Source of the DNA: Tamarix chinensis
Taxonomy: Eukaryota > Streptophyta > Magnoliopsida > Caryophyllales > Tamaricaceae
Length of the DNA: 64,000 nucleotides
Reading direction: 5' to 3'
Assembly: GCA_030549775.1 (NCBI GenBank)
Contig: CM060180.1
Span: 78,895,672 to 78,959,671 of the forward strand
Part shown: piece after piece, positions 34,900-47,599 of the stretch
Numbering within the stretch: the first letter of the stretch is position 1
Layout of the letters: each line of letters opens with the position of its first letter
The notes under the pieces: generated by a model
Databases searched by the model: none
The model's input: the letters and a program-made list of their open reading frames with translations, nothing else
Told to the model about the DNA's origin: nothing
Program-made: the position numbers and the translations under genes

Positions 34900-35420
34900 T
34901 GCGACTGTTCCCGATGAGAGTGGTGAAAGTTTTGTTGGGTAATGGGTACCACACCTCATGATTATAAAATAATAGGTAACGAATTCGATTTTGCAAAATT
35001 AATTTAATGTTTGAAGAGGTCACCATCCCTAAGTAAGTAGGTTAAAAATCAACGGGTATGTCATCTAAACTATGCCTTAGCCGAGTGACTATATAGGTAA
35101 TGATGCTGCCGGTGACGATATACCTATTGAGGTTGGTGCTTATTATATTGAGATGATTGGGAGGATAATACCCTCCATATAGGGCATCGTTTAGGAGCAT
35201 ACAATGTAGAGAAAAAATCTCTAACTTGCGTACGTTGCCCTGGCCAAAGTGTGTGTAGGCCAAAAACCATTGGACATAACACAGGGCCAAATTATAAATT
35301 AATGTGGCCTTAGTGTGATGTCCGTTGTATGGAGTAGGAGCACATCCCCTATTTGGAATGGAGATTTTTGTCCAAAACTCTTGAGGATCCCATAGTTGTG
35401 GGTCCTTAGAAAGCCTCTAA
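34900..35420 (-). pseudogene. Athila-like ORF1 remnant
   Basis: The minus-strand frame at 35290-35042 reads 'THFGQGNVRKLEIFSLHCML', followed by a 'LNIISTNLNRYIVTGSIITY' type stretch ending 'IVTRL'. It matches the ATHILA ORF-1 pattern '..fgR.ds..vr..EL.fL..ML' and '...g.I..Gg.iT.Ia..l'. It overlaps in family content with the remnant at 4795-5016 but is a different copy. It is broken at both ends. Function of the family is unknown. Confidence 0.5.
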
Positions 35421-35559
35421 TAAAAATCTAGAATAATTATTTTATGGTTTCAATATTGGTGTACCAATTTAGGGTTTTGTTTAGCCATGAGAATGAGTAG
35501 GAATTTAATGGTAATTAGGGGAGGATAATATGGATTAATATTAGTAAAAAAGTTATGGA

Positions 35560-36000
35560 TTAATCTCTAGTTTACACAGACAAAGATATTAAAACTTTCA
35601 AGCCAAATCGTTCACACATATTTTATTTTCTTGAACTTGAGCTCACATAGAATTCAATCAATGTTGATCTTCAAGTTCAATTATTCATTCAATAATGATA
35701 ATACATGCCATATGCTTGACATTTATGAATAATGTAACCTCTCTACCACTAGGTAAAGCATATTCCAAAATATTCCAAGCTAAAAGATATTCTACTACCT
35801 TTATGCTACTTTATGCTAACTTCATTCTCCTACTTCATTAATTAATTAATAAATTAGCTAAATAACTTAATAGTGCTTGAAAAACCTACTGGCATACTCC
35901 TCATGCACGTGGTTACTCCCTTTTTACATGCTATGCACATGTACGTAGACATTTAATTACTTGTTTGTTACGTTTTGAGCAACATAACCATCCATTGGTC
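35560..36000 (-). repeat. Unassigned LTR-like repeat, copy 1
   Basis: The complement resembles 49600-49990: 'acatagacaaagagattaa', 'aatcgttcacaca', 'ctcacaaaaaattcaat'. It may be part of the LTR of the Athila-like element next to it, but no boundary or PBS was found. Confidence 0.45.
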
Positions 36001-36129
36001 TTAAAATTTGTGGGAGACACTTTCTAAATGAGGAATAATTGGTTCCATTATTATGAAAGCCAATTCTTTATTGTTTGCTCTTACATCAAGATTATCTTAA
36101 TGTATTGATTTATTATTAGCTAAACACTA

Positions 36130-37419
36130 ATGGAAACCCTACTACATGGTTGGTAGATAATAATGGTTCAGATGGAATGAATAGGTGGATGAGTTATATG
36201 GATGTTACATGCACCTTTTATGATAATATATATTTGGAAAAAGTACACTAATAACTTAATGTGAAAGATGATCAAGTTATACATATGTTAGGGTTACTCA
36301 ATCCTTGATTAGTAACTAGGGGTTAGTTTGTATTCAAGTATTTATTGGTGCCATTAAGTATTTCCTTCAACTAGGATCCTATTATATCCTAGTACCTTAA
36401 CTACTCAAAGAATTGAAATGTATTAAGGGGTTTCAATACTAAAAAGTCTAGTTACCTAATTGGTTTTTAGCTTTGGCTGGACTTTATGTCCTTTGGTTTG
36501 ATAGGCTTCCATTGCATTAGAGATTATGGGGTGGTAAAGAGTTAGTCTCTCAATAAGAGCTAAAATAACGATGTGGACAAAAAAAAAATGAAAACAAAAG
36601 GGAATGAGGAATAATAGCTTATAAATAGTTAATCTAATGGATCATTTAACTTTGGAAATGGATATAAAGGTATAAGTTGTCATGAAATCATACACTCCTA
36701 TCCATGTTATTTATGTTGAATTACTTACCATGAAGCCCATGAGTTTTCTAAGCTCTTGAATGGCATGAAATGCTAATGTATTATATGATTATGGTAATAT
36801 GGGTACATTAACACAATGTGTAAGCTTACTATTGTGTTCAGTAAAAATTTATTGTTGGCTACGACCTTGTATGCTCGTGAATTACATGAAGGAGTAACTT
36901 GGATTACTAAAAAATAAGTGTACTAAACTAACCATTTGTTTGGTCACCTACTCAATTCTAGAAGCTAAAGACCATTAATAGATTTTTGAGGGAGGCGGAT
37001 AGTGGTCCTACCACATTTAGGACTTTGATGCTTCAGAGCATGGACATCTATAGATTATTGTTCTATCCTTAATGGACTAGGGTTTGAAGTTATGCCTTAC
37101 GTTTACTTTCTATTTATTGTCATTTTGTACTCCAATATAATCTTCTCTCATGTAGTTGAATTTTTTGAGGACCATTGAGGATTTGTTTTTGTAAATTTTT
37201 TGTTTATTTTCTATATATCATGTTTCTTATAAACTCTACTCTTGTTTTTGATTGATTTGATTTCTTATCTTTGTTTCTAACATGGAACAAGTGGTAAATG
37301 CCTATCCTATGTTAGGTTTGGTGGTAGCACCATGTTTTTTCTAGGTGTGCTTGGCATTTTTCCTCTTCCGTAATGTTTTATAATATAATTTTTTAGTAGC
37401 AAAAAATGAGGTTGTTACA
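36130..37419 (+). mobile_element. Degenerate family-F LTR (F0), 3' part
   Basis: Faint array sequence ('agataataatggttcag', 'acactaataacttaatgtg'), then 'ggcggatagtggtcctacca', and an end 'ctaacatggaacaagtgg', 'ctatgttaggtttggtgg', closing GGTTGTTACA at 37419. These match the F1/F2 end ('ctaacatgagatagatgg', 'cttgtgttagatgtggcgg', GGTGTTACA). A gag pseudogene follows, so this is read as the 5' LTR of an old family-F element. Confidence 0.55.
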
Positions 37420-37824
37420 TGTTGGTAGTGGGGCCTCATTTTAAAAGTACTTCATTTTAAAATACTTTTTAACTAATACAATAACTGGGTGTTAGGCCAT
37501 TAATCTAAATTTATTCGCCCTTAAAATATTTTAATTTAGCATCACCATTTATTTCTATTAATTTCTCAATTTCCTTGAGTATTTAAAGGAGAGATCAATT
37601 GTCTCCAAAACTAGAAATGTCCATATGTGAGATTGGGTTAGGAATGTCCTATATGTAGTTCTGTATTTCTCATGTTGTGTGGGCCTTAAATCTCAGTAAA
37701 TTATTTATTGCTAATTAGTCATATTATTTAGGAGTTAATGGCTACCAACTTCCATTACAAGCACATAAAGTTATATATAGAGATTGTCGGTGGCTACATA
37801 GATGTCCAAATTCGAGCAATATAG
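37420..37824 (+). other. 5' leader of family-F element
   Basis: A weak PBS-like 'ttggtagtggggcc' lies directly after the LTR end, followed by AT-rich untranslated sequence. No gene is seen. Confidence 0.35.
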
Positions 37825-38115
37825 GTGGTGCCAATTTTAGTACCCAACCTAGTTATGGAGGATTGGCTAAGGAGGTTCAAGCATAATTATCCACCAATCT
37901 TTGAGGGTCATAAAGATCTTGACATCATGGAGAGATGGGTTAGGGACATGGATAACACGATTACCACTTGTGGGAGTCTATGGGATAGGAGAGTCGTTGT
38001 TGTAGTTTACTACCTAAGGGGAGGAGTAGGAGCAAGGTGGAGTAGTGTTTGGCATAGAGGTAGAGATCCTAAAATTTGGGGACCTTTCCTTGAGGTGCTT
38101 CAAGATTTATTTTAC
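37825..38115 (+). pseudogene. Family-F gag, N-terminal part
   Basis: The frame carries the chromovirus gag pattern: 'PPIFEGHKDLDIMERWVRDM' (typical 'PP.F.G..dp..ae.Wl..mek'), then 'VYYLRGGVGARWSS' ('.f.L.g.A..WW'). It is interrupted at 38115 by solo LTR F1, and the gag sequence resumes at 43412. The start codon at 37825 is the first in frame; no upstream evidence decides it. Confidence 0.7.
38111..38115. repeat. Target-site duplication TTTAC, left of F1
   Basis: TTTAC is repeated exactly at 43407-43411. Confidence 0.9.
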
Positions 38116-39479
38116 TGTAATACCCCGTATTTTTAAAATCTAGATTTATCGAGTTTAATGATTTTATTAGTGTAATTTGATGTAAAAAATTAATTATTTT
38201 AATTTTAAATTCGTTTTATGGATTTATTGACGATTCGAATTCATATTTGAATTTAATTAATCGTTGTCGTTGCGAACCATTCTAGATAAATTCATTCACG
38301 ACAATGATTTTATTATATTCTTATGAATTCGATTTTCAATTAAAAATATGTATTTTCATTCTTTCTCATATTTTTATTTTTAAAAGTTTAGATTTGTTTT
38401 CGATTATAACTTTGTCATGTGATTTTGACTTTATTTTAGAGTTGTAATTCGTTAACGAAATATATTATTTAAATTATGGAATTTCTGTTTAAATAGTTAA
38501 ATTTATTTTAATTATTTTACCCATAGAAAATATTTCCGATTTTAACATTGTTTTTTTCAGGAATCATTAATATTTTTGGGAAGTTTTAAATTAAAAATAT
38601 TTCCGGAGTTTATTTATGGGTTTCCTTCTGGAATTAATGTTCTCTCGTTTTATATATTTTTGGGTGGCGGAAAACGGATTTCGGAAATTATTTAAATTAA
38701 TCTCGATTTATTAGAATTTGACTTAAATATTTTATTATATGTTTTTAAATATTATTTCGAGGTCTTATCATGTATTTATATAAATAATATAAATTTTTAC
38801 GTTCGTTGATAAATTCTTCCGAAAATATTTTCGAAATTCTTTATATAGCTTTTATTCATTTTAAGCGCTTGGATCGTTTCGAAATAATTTTCGTTTAATA
38901 AACTGTAGATAAAATATTCTAATAATAACTTTTAAACTTAAGTATTTTGTTTTAGGTGCATTTATTAAAAAAAAAAGATCCAGCACTATCGGTGCCCCGA
39001 CCCCCATCTCTTCCTTTTCCCTTTTTCCTTTCTTCCTTTATCTTCTATTCTTTCCCCAACAGCCCCGACCCCCTAGCCCCTGCGCCTTGTCCTTGTCCCG
39101 AACTCCTAGCCGCCTCCTTCTCCCGTCCTTTTTCTCCGGCGACCGGCCTCCTCCTTCCTGCTCCTCCCTCGTCGGACGACCGCCACCACAATCGAAGCAC
39201 AGCAGCGGCGGGCGGCAGCAGCGGGCGACAGCATAGCAGCATCGAAACGTGCAACAACGAGCCGCACCGGTCGTGCCGCCGTCCGGCCACGGCGAGCTCG
39301 GGTAACGACCGGCGAGCCACCCCCGATCCCCGACGAAGCTTCTCCGGGCTTTCCGTGCTCTGATTTGTTGAGTTCGTTTGGTATAAATTTCCGAAAAACC
39401 CTAACCCCTTGTTTTGATTAATTGAGTATGATTTAGCTTGTGAAAAGCTAAATTGATTGTTTATATATGTATATATGTG

Positions 39480-40680
39480 CTGTAAGATTGATTTGGATAG
39501 GTTAATTGTGTGGTTGTGTTGGAATTTTGGGAAAATTGGATTTTTGGCCAGGTTATGCCCGAATTTTTCGGATTCATCCGATTTAGCTAATTTTGATAAA
39601 TTGATTATACAAAATGTTTTAAAATGTACCCAATTTCATTTTGGAACCGTCAATTTGAGAAATTTATACAGGTTTTATCGAAATTTGATTCCTAGGTCAA
39701 AATTCGGGTGTAATGAATTTGGGTCGTATTATTGAGCTGTTCCGTTCAATTGATTTTATAATATCGTTTAAAATATATTTAATTTTATATTGGAAGTGTT
39801 GATTTGGGAAAATTGTGCGTAACTTATCGAAATTGGATTTTTAGGTCAAAACTCCCGCGGGTTTAAATTGGATTTTGTTATCGGGTTATTTTATTCAATT
39901 GACTACATAAATTACATTAGAATATATTTAATTACATTTTCGAACTGTCAATTTATATGTTTTGGCAAGAATTGATCGGGTTTGCACTCCGGACTCATAA
40001 ACCCTAATTGTGCTAAATTGAGCATTTCTTTTATTGGTTTTGATCAATTGATTATTTGATATGTTATAAAATGTGTTTAATTGCATTTTTAAACATTCAA
40101 TTTGATTAAATTAATAGAATTCAACCGAATTGCATTTTTGGGCCTAAAACCCTAGATTTCAAGTGAGATTATAAAATTGGTTATTTGTATAGTTGTTTTT
40201 CTAAAATTAAATTTGTAGAAATAGTTGAAATGATCCTAATTACTTTCTAATACCTTTAGTTGTAATTAATTGATTTGAATTACCTGAGTTTGTGTCGTGG
40301 GCTTTAAAACCCTAATTTTGAAAATGGATTGTCTAGAATTTGTTAATCGGAAGATTGTTTTGTTGAAATTGATTATCTGGATTTTTCTAAAATTAGTTTA
40401 ATTGTGTTTTAAAACTATCAATTTGAGGTAATTGAAGTGATTTGGTCGATTCGTAGTTAGGCATTAAAAAAAAACCCTAATCTTCAGGGATGATTTTATA
40501 AAATTGATTTTGCTATGTGTATTTTATCTAATCGATTTCTATCTTTGGGTTTTAAATTATTTAAATTATGTTTTAACCTAATCGGTTTGGATTTGATTCT
40601 ATGTAAATTGGTTGGGTTACATATTTAGTTGTAAAACCTAATAAATAAGTTATTTTCGATAAATTAACTTATGATCGATT
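39480..40680 (+). repeat. Approx. 150-bp degenerate tandem repeat in LTR F1
   Basis: A block like 'tttaattncattttggaac' + 'gtcaatttgag' recurs near 39631, 39781, 39931, 40079, 40401 and 40566, with 'atcgaaatttgat' and 'aaaaccctaatttt' in between. The same series is present in F2 (about 45830-47060). Confidence 0.65.
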
Positions 40681-40992
40681 ATTCTTTCTCGGGCTTTCCA
40701 AATTAATTTGAAATGTCCTAAGTGCATTTGTATTAATCTGTTTTGATTTATATTTAATCTTAAATCTTAATAGAGCTATGCTTTTAAATCCTATGTTTTG
40801 GACACATTTTCCAAGAAAATTAGTTTGTGTCTCTTTGTATCGAGTAAATTATAATAAATGAAATTATTGATTGATAGGATAGTTTCTAATTTAGTTTTGG
40901 ATTTCTATCAGATCTAGGAAAGCCTTATTGTGGATCCACGAGTTAGTGATCTCTCTCTTCCTCTTATCTCGCTTAGCTAGCTTCGGATCCAG

Positions 40993-40994
40993 GT
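40993..40994 (+). promoter_or_regulatory. Donor-like splice site in LTR F1
   Basis: CCAG|GTAAGT is a full consensus plant 5' splice site. The acceptor-like GATGCAG|GT ends at 43054 and follows a short pyrimidine-containing stretch ('gacctttgatgcag'). F2 has TTAG|GTAAGT at 47344 and TTGTGCAG|GT at 49145. Confidence 0.4.
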
Positions 40995-41250
40995 AAGTTC
41001 TCTACTTACCTCTACTTATGGGTATTTCGTAAGGATGTGGCTAAGGTCCCTATGTGTTATGTGACTTGCATGCCTTAGATGTTTTGTATATATACCATAT
41101 TCGGTTGTGTATCGCATGGTTGTTCTTAATGTATTTTATGCGTAGCGCAGCTTCGAGTTAAGGTATGTGGTATGCGTTTTCTTACGACATGAATGTGATA
41201 TCCATAAGTGGTGATTATGATGTGCTGTGATATGATGTAACCCTCTAGGA

Positions 41251-41258
41251 CATGCATG
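41251..41258 (+). promoter_or_regulatory. Conserved CATGCATG box, LTR F1
   Basis: 'ctctaggacatgcatgctag', identical in F2 at 47592 and similar in A1 and B1. Confidence 0.4.
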
Positions 41259-41939
41259 CTAGGGTGGTTATTATTATTATTATTATGACATGGAGATAAA
41301 AGGGAAAAAAGAAACAAATGGGAAGTGAGTAGCTAAAAGGGAGTATAAGGGACCCGATTAGGGTTTGGGAAGAATTAGTAATCTGGAAAAGGCAAAAGTA
41401 AAAATGATTAACGGTGAGTGAGGTGCGGGTTGAGAGAGAGAGTTTATGTTATGAGGAACGATTATGGGTGTTATGGGAGAGAAGAAGTATTGGGTAAAAA
41501 GGAGAGGTTACTTGTGGGAGAAGAAAGGTAATAGGGTTGAAGTAGCCAACTAGGGTTTTAGGGTCATAGGTGGAATCGATGGGTAAAGAGATATGATTTG
41601 GGATTTGATCTAAATGAGATGAGGTGTGGGGTGATAAATGGAGTAATGTTAGTGTATGTGAGAGAAAGTTGGGCCACATAGGTCCAATTAGGGTTTCCAA
41701 GGGAAAACCCTGGAGGGAGATAGCGGGTGGAGTCTGATGCCACGAGGTGTTGGGTCTTAACCCACACCCTTAGGAGTTGGTTTTTATCATGTGTTATTAT
41801 AGAGTGAAATGGATATCGAGGTATGATAAGGGGTGCACGAGTTCCAAGATATGGGACGGGCCCTCCTGGGAGGATAAATGTGGATATAGTTAGCCATGCA
41901 TGTCAAGGGTAAAACACTTTCAAATAAGATACGTTAAGA

Positions 41940-42590
41940 CACTAATCACTTATAGAGGAAGATGCTGAGCCGGGCCCAGACCGGTCCACCGGCGAATAAT
42001 AGTGGCCAGGAGCTGCGGTGCCCTAGAGACTGTGCCACCGGCGAACAATAGTGGTCAGGAGCGTTTTTCCCTGTATGATTTCCGATCCACCGGCTATAAT
42101 AGTGGGGGTTTCCGTGCTCAGCAACCCAAATGTAGAATTTATAAGACATGGGAAAGATACTAAATACTTACAGTGGAACACCGTGTGAGTCGGGGCCAGA
42201 CCGGTCCACCGGCAAATAATAGTGGCCAGGAGCGTTCTGCCCTGGAGACTAGTCCACCGGCAAATAATAGTGGTCAGGAGCGTTCTGCCCTGAGTGTATA
42301 CTTTCCAGTCCACCGGCTATAATAGTGGGGTTCCCGCACTCACATAGACTATTAAAGAATATGTGTGGAATGAATATATTATTGATGAGAATAAAGAATG
42401 AGTCACAAGCACTTACAGTGAAACACCATGCGAGTCGGGGCCAGACCGATCCACCGGCAAATAATAGTGGCCAGGAGCGTTCTGTCCTGGAGACCGGTCC
42501 ACCGGCAAATAATAGTGGTCAGGAGCGTTGTGCCCTGAGTTTATATATTCCGGTCCACCGGCTATAATAGTCGGGTAGCCACACTCACGT
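41940..42590 (+). repeat. CCGGTCCACCGG/ATAATAGTGG array, LTR F1
   Basis: Three higher-order units start near 41938, 42153 and 42402 with 'actaatcacttayagtggaa'-like sequence and 'gagtcggggccagacc'. Each holds three sub-units: two with 'caccggcaaataatagtgg' and 'ccaggagcgttctgccctgg', and one ending 'ggctataatagtggggttcc'. F2 has two such units. Confidence 0.85.
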
Positions 42591-43406
42591 GGATTAATAA
42601 AGACTGTGGTGTGAAATGACTACTTTTAATAAAGACTCAAAGCGAATAAGTCTAATTGGACTATGGTCAGCTTTTATTATTTGTATTACTACATGCTGAT
42701 TTCGTGAGTATGTCACGCGTTGAGTTTCCAAAAATATGGATTATTCCTACTTGAGGCACATGATTCACTTTATATTTCGGTTATACTACGCTTATATGTT
42801 TAAATGGGATGTTATATATGTTTCATATGTTACTATAGGTGTATGGCAAGATTCCTGCTGTGGTTTGTGAGTATGTATGATATTGTATCAACGTATTGTT
42901 TCATAATTTAATATGTATTTGATGTTATCGTTTACGTCTCTCTCATAAGATAGGGTAGTGAGACTTACTGAGTATTGGACCCGTACTGATACTACACTGG
43001 TTGAATGGGTCCTGTGATGATCCACCGATGGTGGGGAGCAGACCTTTGATGCAGGTTTTGATCGGTTACTAAATTGGGGTGGAAGGCTTGACTTGAGTGA
43101 GTAGGCGGTCCGGATATTTATCATTCGGGATTTGTTTTATTTAATTGTATTCATCTTTGGAAGTACAAGTGTTGTATTTAAATTTCCAAGGGTTTTGTAA
43201 TTGACTTTTAATTCCTCGTAACGCTGTCATGCTTTTAAAATTTGGATTTAATTGTTTGGCAGGTTTTAGCCTTGCATCTAACATGAGATAGATGGTTGAC
43301 ATGTATCTTGTGTTAGATGTGGCGGTAACATTTTCCAAATTCGCTCCTAGCTTCCGCTTTATTCTTTCAATTTTTTTTTTCAGGAGTGAAAGTTGGGGGT
43401 GTTACA

Positions 43407-43411
43407 TTTAC
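43407..43411. repeat. Target-site duplication TTTAC, right of F1
   Basis: Exact match to 38111-38115. Confidence 0.9.
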
Positions 43412-43790
43412 CTCAGTCATATCCATAATATGAAGTATGATGAGTTTATGGCCCTTCATGTTGGTAGGTATGTTGATAGAGGTGTGCTACAAAAGGTTCA
43501 TAGACTTGGTCTAGTTCACTTCTAAGGTAGAGATTAGCAAGGTGATGCAAGTTCACTACTTCAAGATTAAATTACGGATCAATTATTAAGAGTTGTGTGT
43601 GGTTGTTACTCCACAACACATGGTTGGGATGTACGAGCATGCCTTGAAAGCTTTCTAAGTCATCCAGACTAGAAGTGCTTAGTTCTGAGGTAACACAAAG
43701 TTCGTGGGTTACTATTGCTCTAACAACCGGAAGAGGACCTACTATAAGGGTGGCTTGTTGCCCATGTATGACTGAAGATTGGGGTCAACA
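43412..43790 (+). pseudogene. Family-F gag, continued
   Basis: It resumes right after the duplication with 'HNMKYDEFMALHVGR', matching the gag segment '.r..k..EF..L.qG..sV..Y...F', then 'VVVTPHNMVGMYEHALKAF'-type sequence (here spread over frames) and 'SNNRKRTYYKGG'. A zinc knuckle and protease were not found downstream. Several stops are present. Confidence 0.6.
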
Positions 43791-44517
43791 CCTTAATTAG
43801 AAGGCTAGTTTAGAGGATGATTCAAGGAGAGGCACTACCATTGCAAGCTTATCAAATAACTAGATTCTATATACTTGCAAAAGTAAAAGAATCTCCCAAT
43901 AAAATTCATTGTCCTTATTAAAATCTAGTAGGCTATTACCCATAATTCACTAATGCTCAAGTAAGCTTTGGATTATCATTTAAAATATTAATAATTTAGG
44001 TAAGCATTGTCTTACTAATTATATCCTATGCTACTCCTAATTGTTTAGTGGCATATAATGTCCTAAACATTCCAAAGTTATTCCTCAAGGCCCAAAACCA
44101 TTTTTATTGTCTTGTGAAATCCAACCAATACCTAATAGATGACAATCATAAAAAACTATGTAACCAAGATAATCATGAATGGGTTGCTTTGGAAGACCCA
44201 TTTAATGATGATATTGGTGAAGATAGCATTAAGCATTGGGAAGGAATTTAAGAATTATATTATAAGGGAAAAAATGTACTCAAAACATTAACAAATGATA
44301 GCTACACAAGAAATACAAATTGAATAAAAAAAAATATGTGATATAATATGGTTCATAGTGAGAAAAACTAGCAAACAATTGCCAAATTTGATTTTTGAAC
44401 ATGACCTAATGCAAGAGCAAAAACTAAATACTTGGTATTGATCGGTACACTACCAATTGTTTTTCATTTAGAAAGGATCTCCTACAATATTGAAAACAAA
44501 CAAAAGGTTACATTACT
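43791..44517. other. Unassigned DNA between F1 host and F2
   Basis: AT-rich. An acidic 67-codon frame at 44048-44251 matches nothing I recognise. Probably eroded transposon sequence. Confidence 0.35.
44513..44517. repeat. Target-site duplication TTACT, left of F2
   Basis: Repeated exactly at 49550-49554. Confidence 0.9.
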
Positions 44518-47500
44518 TGTAATACCTCGTATTTTTAAAATCCAGATTTATTGAGTTTAATGATTTTATTAGCATAATTTGATGTAAACAATTAATTATT
44601 TTAACTTCGATTCATTTTATGGAGTTATCGACGATTTTGAATTCATATTTGAATTTAATTAATCGTTGTCGTTGCGAACCATTCTAGATACATTCGTTCA
44701 CGATAATGATTTTATTATACTCTTATGAATTCGATTTTTCGGTTAAAAGTATGTATTTCTGTTCTTTCTCGTATTTTTATTTTTAATATTTTATATTTGT
44801 TTTCGATTATAACTTCGTCATGTGTTTACAGCGTTATTTTGAAGTTATATTCATTGACGAAATATATTATTTAAATTATAGAATTTTGTTTAAATAGTTA
44901 AAGTTATTTTAATGATTTTAGCTGTAAAAAAATATTTCTGACTTTAACATTTTCGATTCCAGAAATCATTAATATTTTCGGGAAGTTTAAATTAAAAATA
45001 TTTTCGGAACTTATTTCTTTTTTAAATTAATTTTCTTCTGTTCTACGCTTTTTAGTTTGCAGAAAACCGACTTTGAAAATTATTAAAATTAGTCTCGGTT
45101 TATTAGAATTTGACTTAAATATTTTATTATATGTTTTTAAATATTATTTCGGGGTCTTATAATGTATTTTCGTAAATAATATAAATTTTTACGTTCGTTA
45201 GCAAATTCTTCCGAGAATATTTTCGAAATTCTGGATATAGTTCTTTTATTTATTTTAAGCTTTCAGAACCTTACGAAATAATTTTCATCTAATAAATTTT
45301 AGATAAAATCTTCCAATAATAATTTTTAAACTTTAGTATTTTGTTTTATGTATTTTTGTAAACAAAAATAAAAAATCCCGCGCCCTGCCTGCCGACCCCC
45401 CTTCCTTTTTCTTTTCCCTCTTCTCTCCCTTCTGTTCTATTTCCCTATTCCCGTCGACCCCTGCCCCTGTCCCGCAACCCTAGCTAGCTGCCACCTCCAC
45501 CTCCACCCCAAACCCTCCCTCTTCCTTCGTCAATCGTCGGCAGCCGACCACAGCCGCAGTAGCCACCAGCAGCAGCGTGCAGAAGTAGCAGCAGGCAACA
45601 GCAGCAGCAGCAGCAGGCCGCGCTTGGTGCACCGCCGTCCGGCCATGGCAGGCCCTATTGACCACCGGCGAGCCACCCCCAGCCCCCGACGAAGCTTCCC
45701 CGACCTTCCTTTGCCCCGATTTGTCGGTTTTTGTTTGGTATAATTTTCTGAAAAACCCTAATATAGATTTGATTAATTGAGTATGATTTAGCTTGTGAAA
45801 AGCTAAATTGATTGTTTGATTATGTATATATGTGCTGTAAGATTGATTTGGATATGTTAATTGTATGGTTTAGGTTGGAATTTTGGAAATTGAATTTTTG
45901 GCCGGGTTATACCCGAATTTTATTCGGATTCGTCCGATTTAGCTATTTTGGGTAAATTTATTTTACAATATGTTTTTAAATGTATCTAATTTCATGTCGG
46001 AATAGTCAATTTGAGAAATTTATGCATAAATTATTGCAATTTGATCTCTAGGTCAAAATTTGTGTGTGATAAAATTGGGTTGCATAATTGAGCCGTTCCG
46101 CTCAATTGATTTTATAATATCGTTTAAAATGTATTTAATTTTATATTGGAAGCGTTGACTTGGGAAAATTGTGCGTAATTGATCGGAATTGGATTTTTAG
46201 GTCAAAACTCTCGTGGGTCTAAATTGGACAGTGTAATCAGGTTATTTTATTCAATTGACTATATAAAGTACATTAGAATATATTTAATTACATTTCCGAA
46301 CCGTCAATTTATATGTTTTGGCAAGAATTGATCGGATTTGCATTTCGGGCTCAAAAACCCTAGTTGTGCTAAATTGTGTATTTCTTTTATTAGTTTTGAG
46401 CAATTGATTATTTGATATGTTATAAAATGTGTTTAATTGCATTTCTAAACATTCAATTTGATTAAATTAATAGAATTCAACCGAATTGTATTTTCGGGCC
46501 TAAAACCCTAGATTTCAAGTGAGATTATGAAATTGGTTATTGTATAGTTGTTTTTCTAAAATTAAATTTATAGAAGTAGTTGAAATGATCCTAATTGTAT
46601 TCTAATGCCTTTAATTGGAATTAATTAATTTGAATTACCTGAGTTTGTGTCGTTGGCTTTAAAACCCTAATTTTGAAAATGGATTGTCTGGAATTGGTTG
46701 ATCGGAAGATTATTTTTTTGATTTGATTATCTGGATTCATTTAAAATTTGTTTAATTGTGTTTTAAAAATATAAATTTGAGGCAATCGAAGTGATTTGGT
46801 TGATTCGTAGTTTAAGCATTAAAAACCCTAATCTTCGGGGATGATTTTATAAAATTGATTTTTGCTATGCGTCTTTTATCTAATCGATTTCTATCTTTGG
46901 GTTTTAAATCATTTAAATTATGTTTTAATCTAAACGGTTTGGATTTGGTTCTATGAAAATGGTTAGGTTACCTATTTAGTTGTAAAACCTAATAAATAAG
47001 TTATTTTCGATAAATTAACTTATAATCGATTATCCTTCTCGGGATTTCCAAATTAATTTGAAATGTCCCAAGTGGTATTTGTATTAATCTGTTTTGATTT
47101 ATACTTAATCTGAAATCTTAATAAAGCTATGCTTTTGAGTCCTAAGTTTTGGACACGTTTTCCAAGAAAGATCGTTGTATTTGTTTGCGTTTGTTTAATT
47201 ATAATATGTGAATTATTAATTGATAAGATAGTTTCTAACCTAGTTTCGATTTCTATCGGCGATCTAGGAAAGCTTTATTGTGGATCCTCGAGCGAGTAAT
47301 CTTCTCTCTCCCTCTTATCACGCTTAGCCAGCTTCGGACTTAGGTAAGTCTCTACTTACCTCCACTTATGTGTATTTCGTAAGGACGTAACTAAGGCCGC
47401 CTGTGGGTGTGTTACATGTTTTACTTGTCTTGGATGCCTCGTACGGTTTATATGCTGTAGTCTATGTGTTATCTGTTCTACTATGTAGCGCAGCGTGGAA

Positions 47501-47591
47501 CCGAGGTATGTTCTCGTGCTCTTGTCTGGTATGTGCTAATATGGATATGATGCAAATATGATGTGTCGTGACATGATGTAACCCTCTAGGA

Positions 47592-47599
47592 CATGCATG
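47592..47599 (+). promoter_or_regulatory. Conserved CATGCATG box, LTR F2
   Basis: 'ctctaggacatgcatgctag', identical to F1 over 20 bp. Confidence 0.4.

Larger units (their letters stand above)
38116..43406 (+). mobile_element. Solo LTR F1, 5.3 kb
   Basis: It starts TGTAATACCCCGTATTTTT, ends GGGGGTGTTACA, and has a perfect TTTAC duplication. It is not followed by a PBS and contains no coding domain. Modules: AT-rich start, C/T-rich and GC-rich part (38990-39360), approx. 150-bp repeats (39480-40680), donor-like CAG|GTAAGT (40993), CATGCATG (41251), CCGGTCCACCGG array (41940-42590), acceptor-like GATGCAG (43054), and end 'gttttagccttgcatctaac'. Frames at 38956-39363 (with the opposite 39320-39045) and 39457-39735 are judged non-coding. 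Confidence 0.92.

Noticed and set aside
39045..39363. GC-rich overlapping frames in LTR F1
   Set aside because: Low-complexity, on both strands, not conserved as protein in F2 (45380-45720).
41940..42590. CRISPR-like look of regularly spaced repeats
   Set aside because: Plant DNA; spacers are themselves repeated, units are hierarchical, and the arrays sit inside LTRs with target-site duplications.
44048..44251. 67-codon acidic frame as a small gene
   Set aside because: No recognisable motif, no conserved second copy and transposon surroundings; length is within chance expectation.
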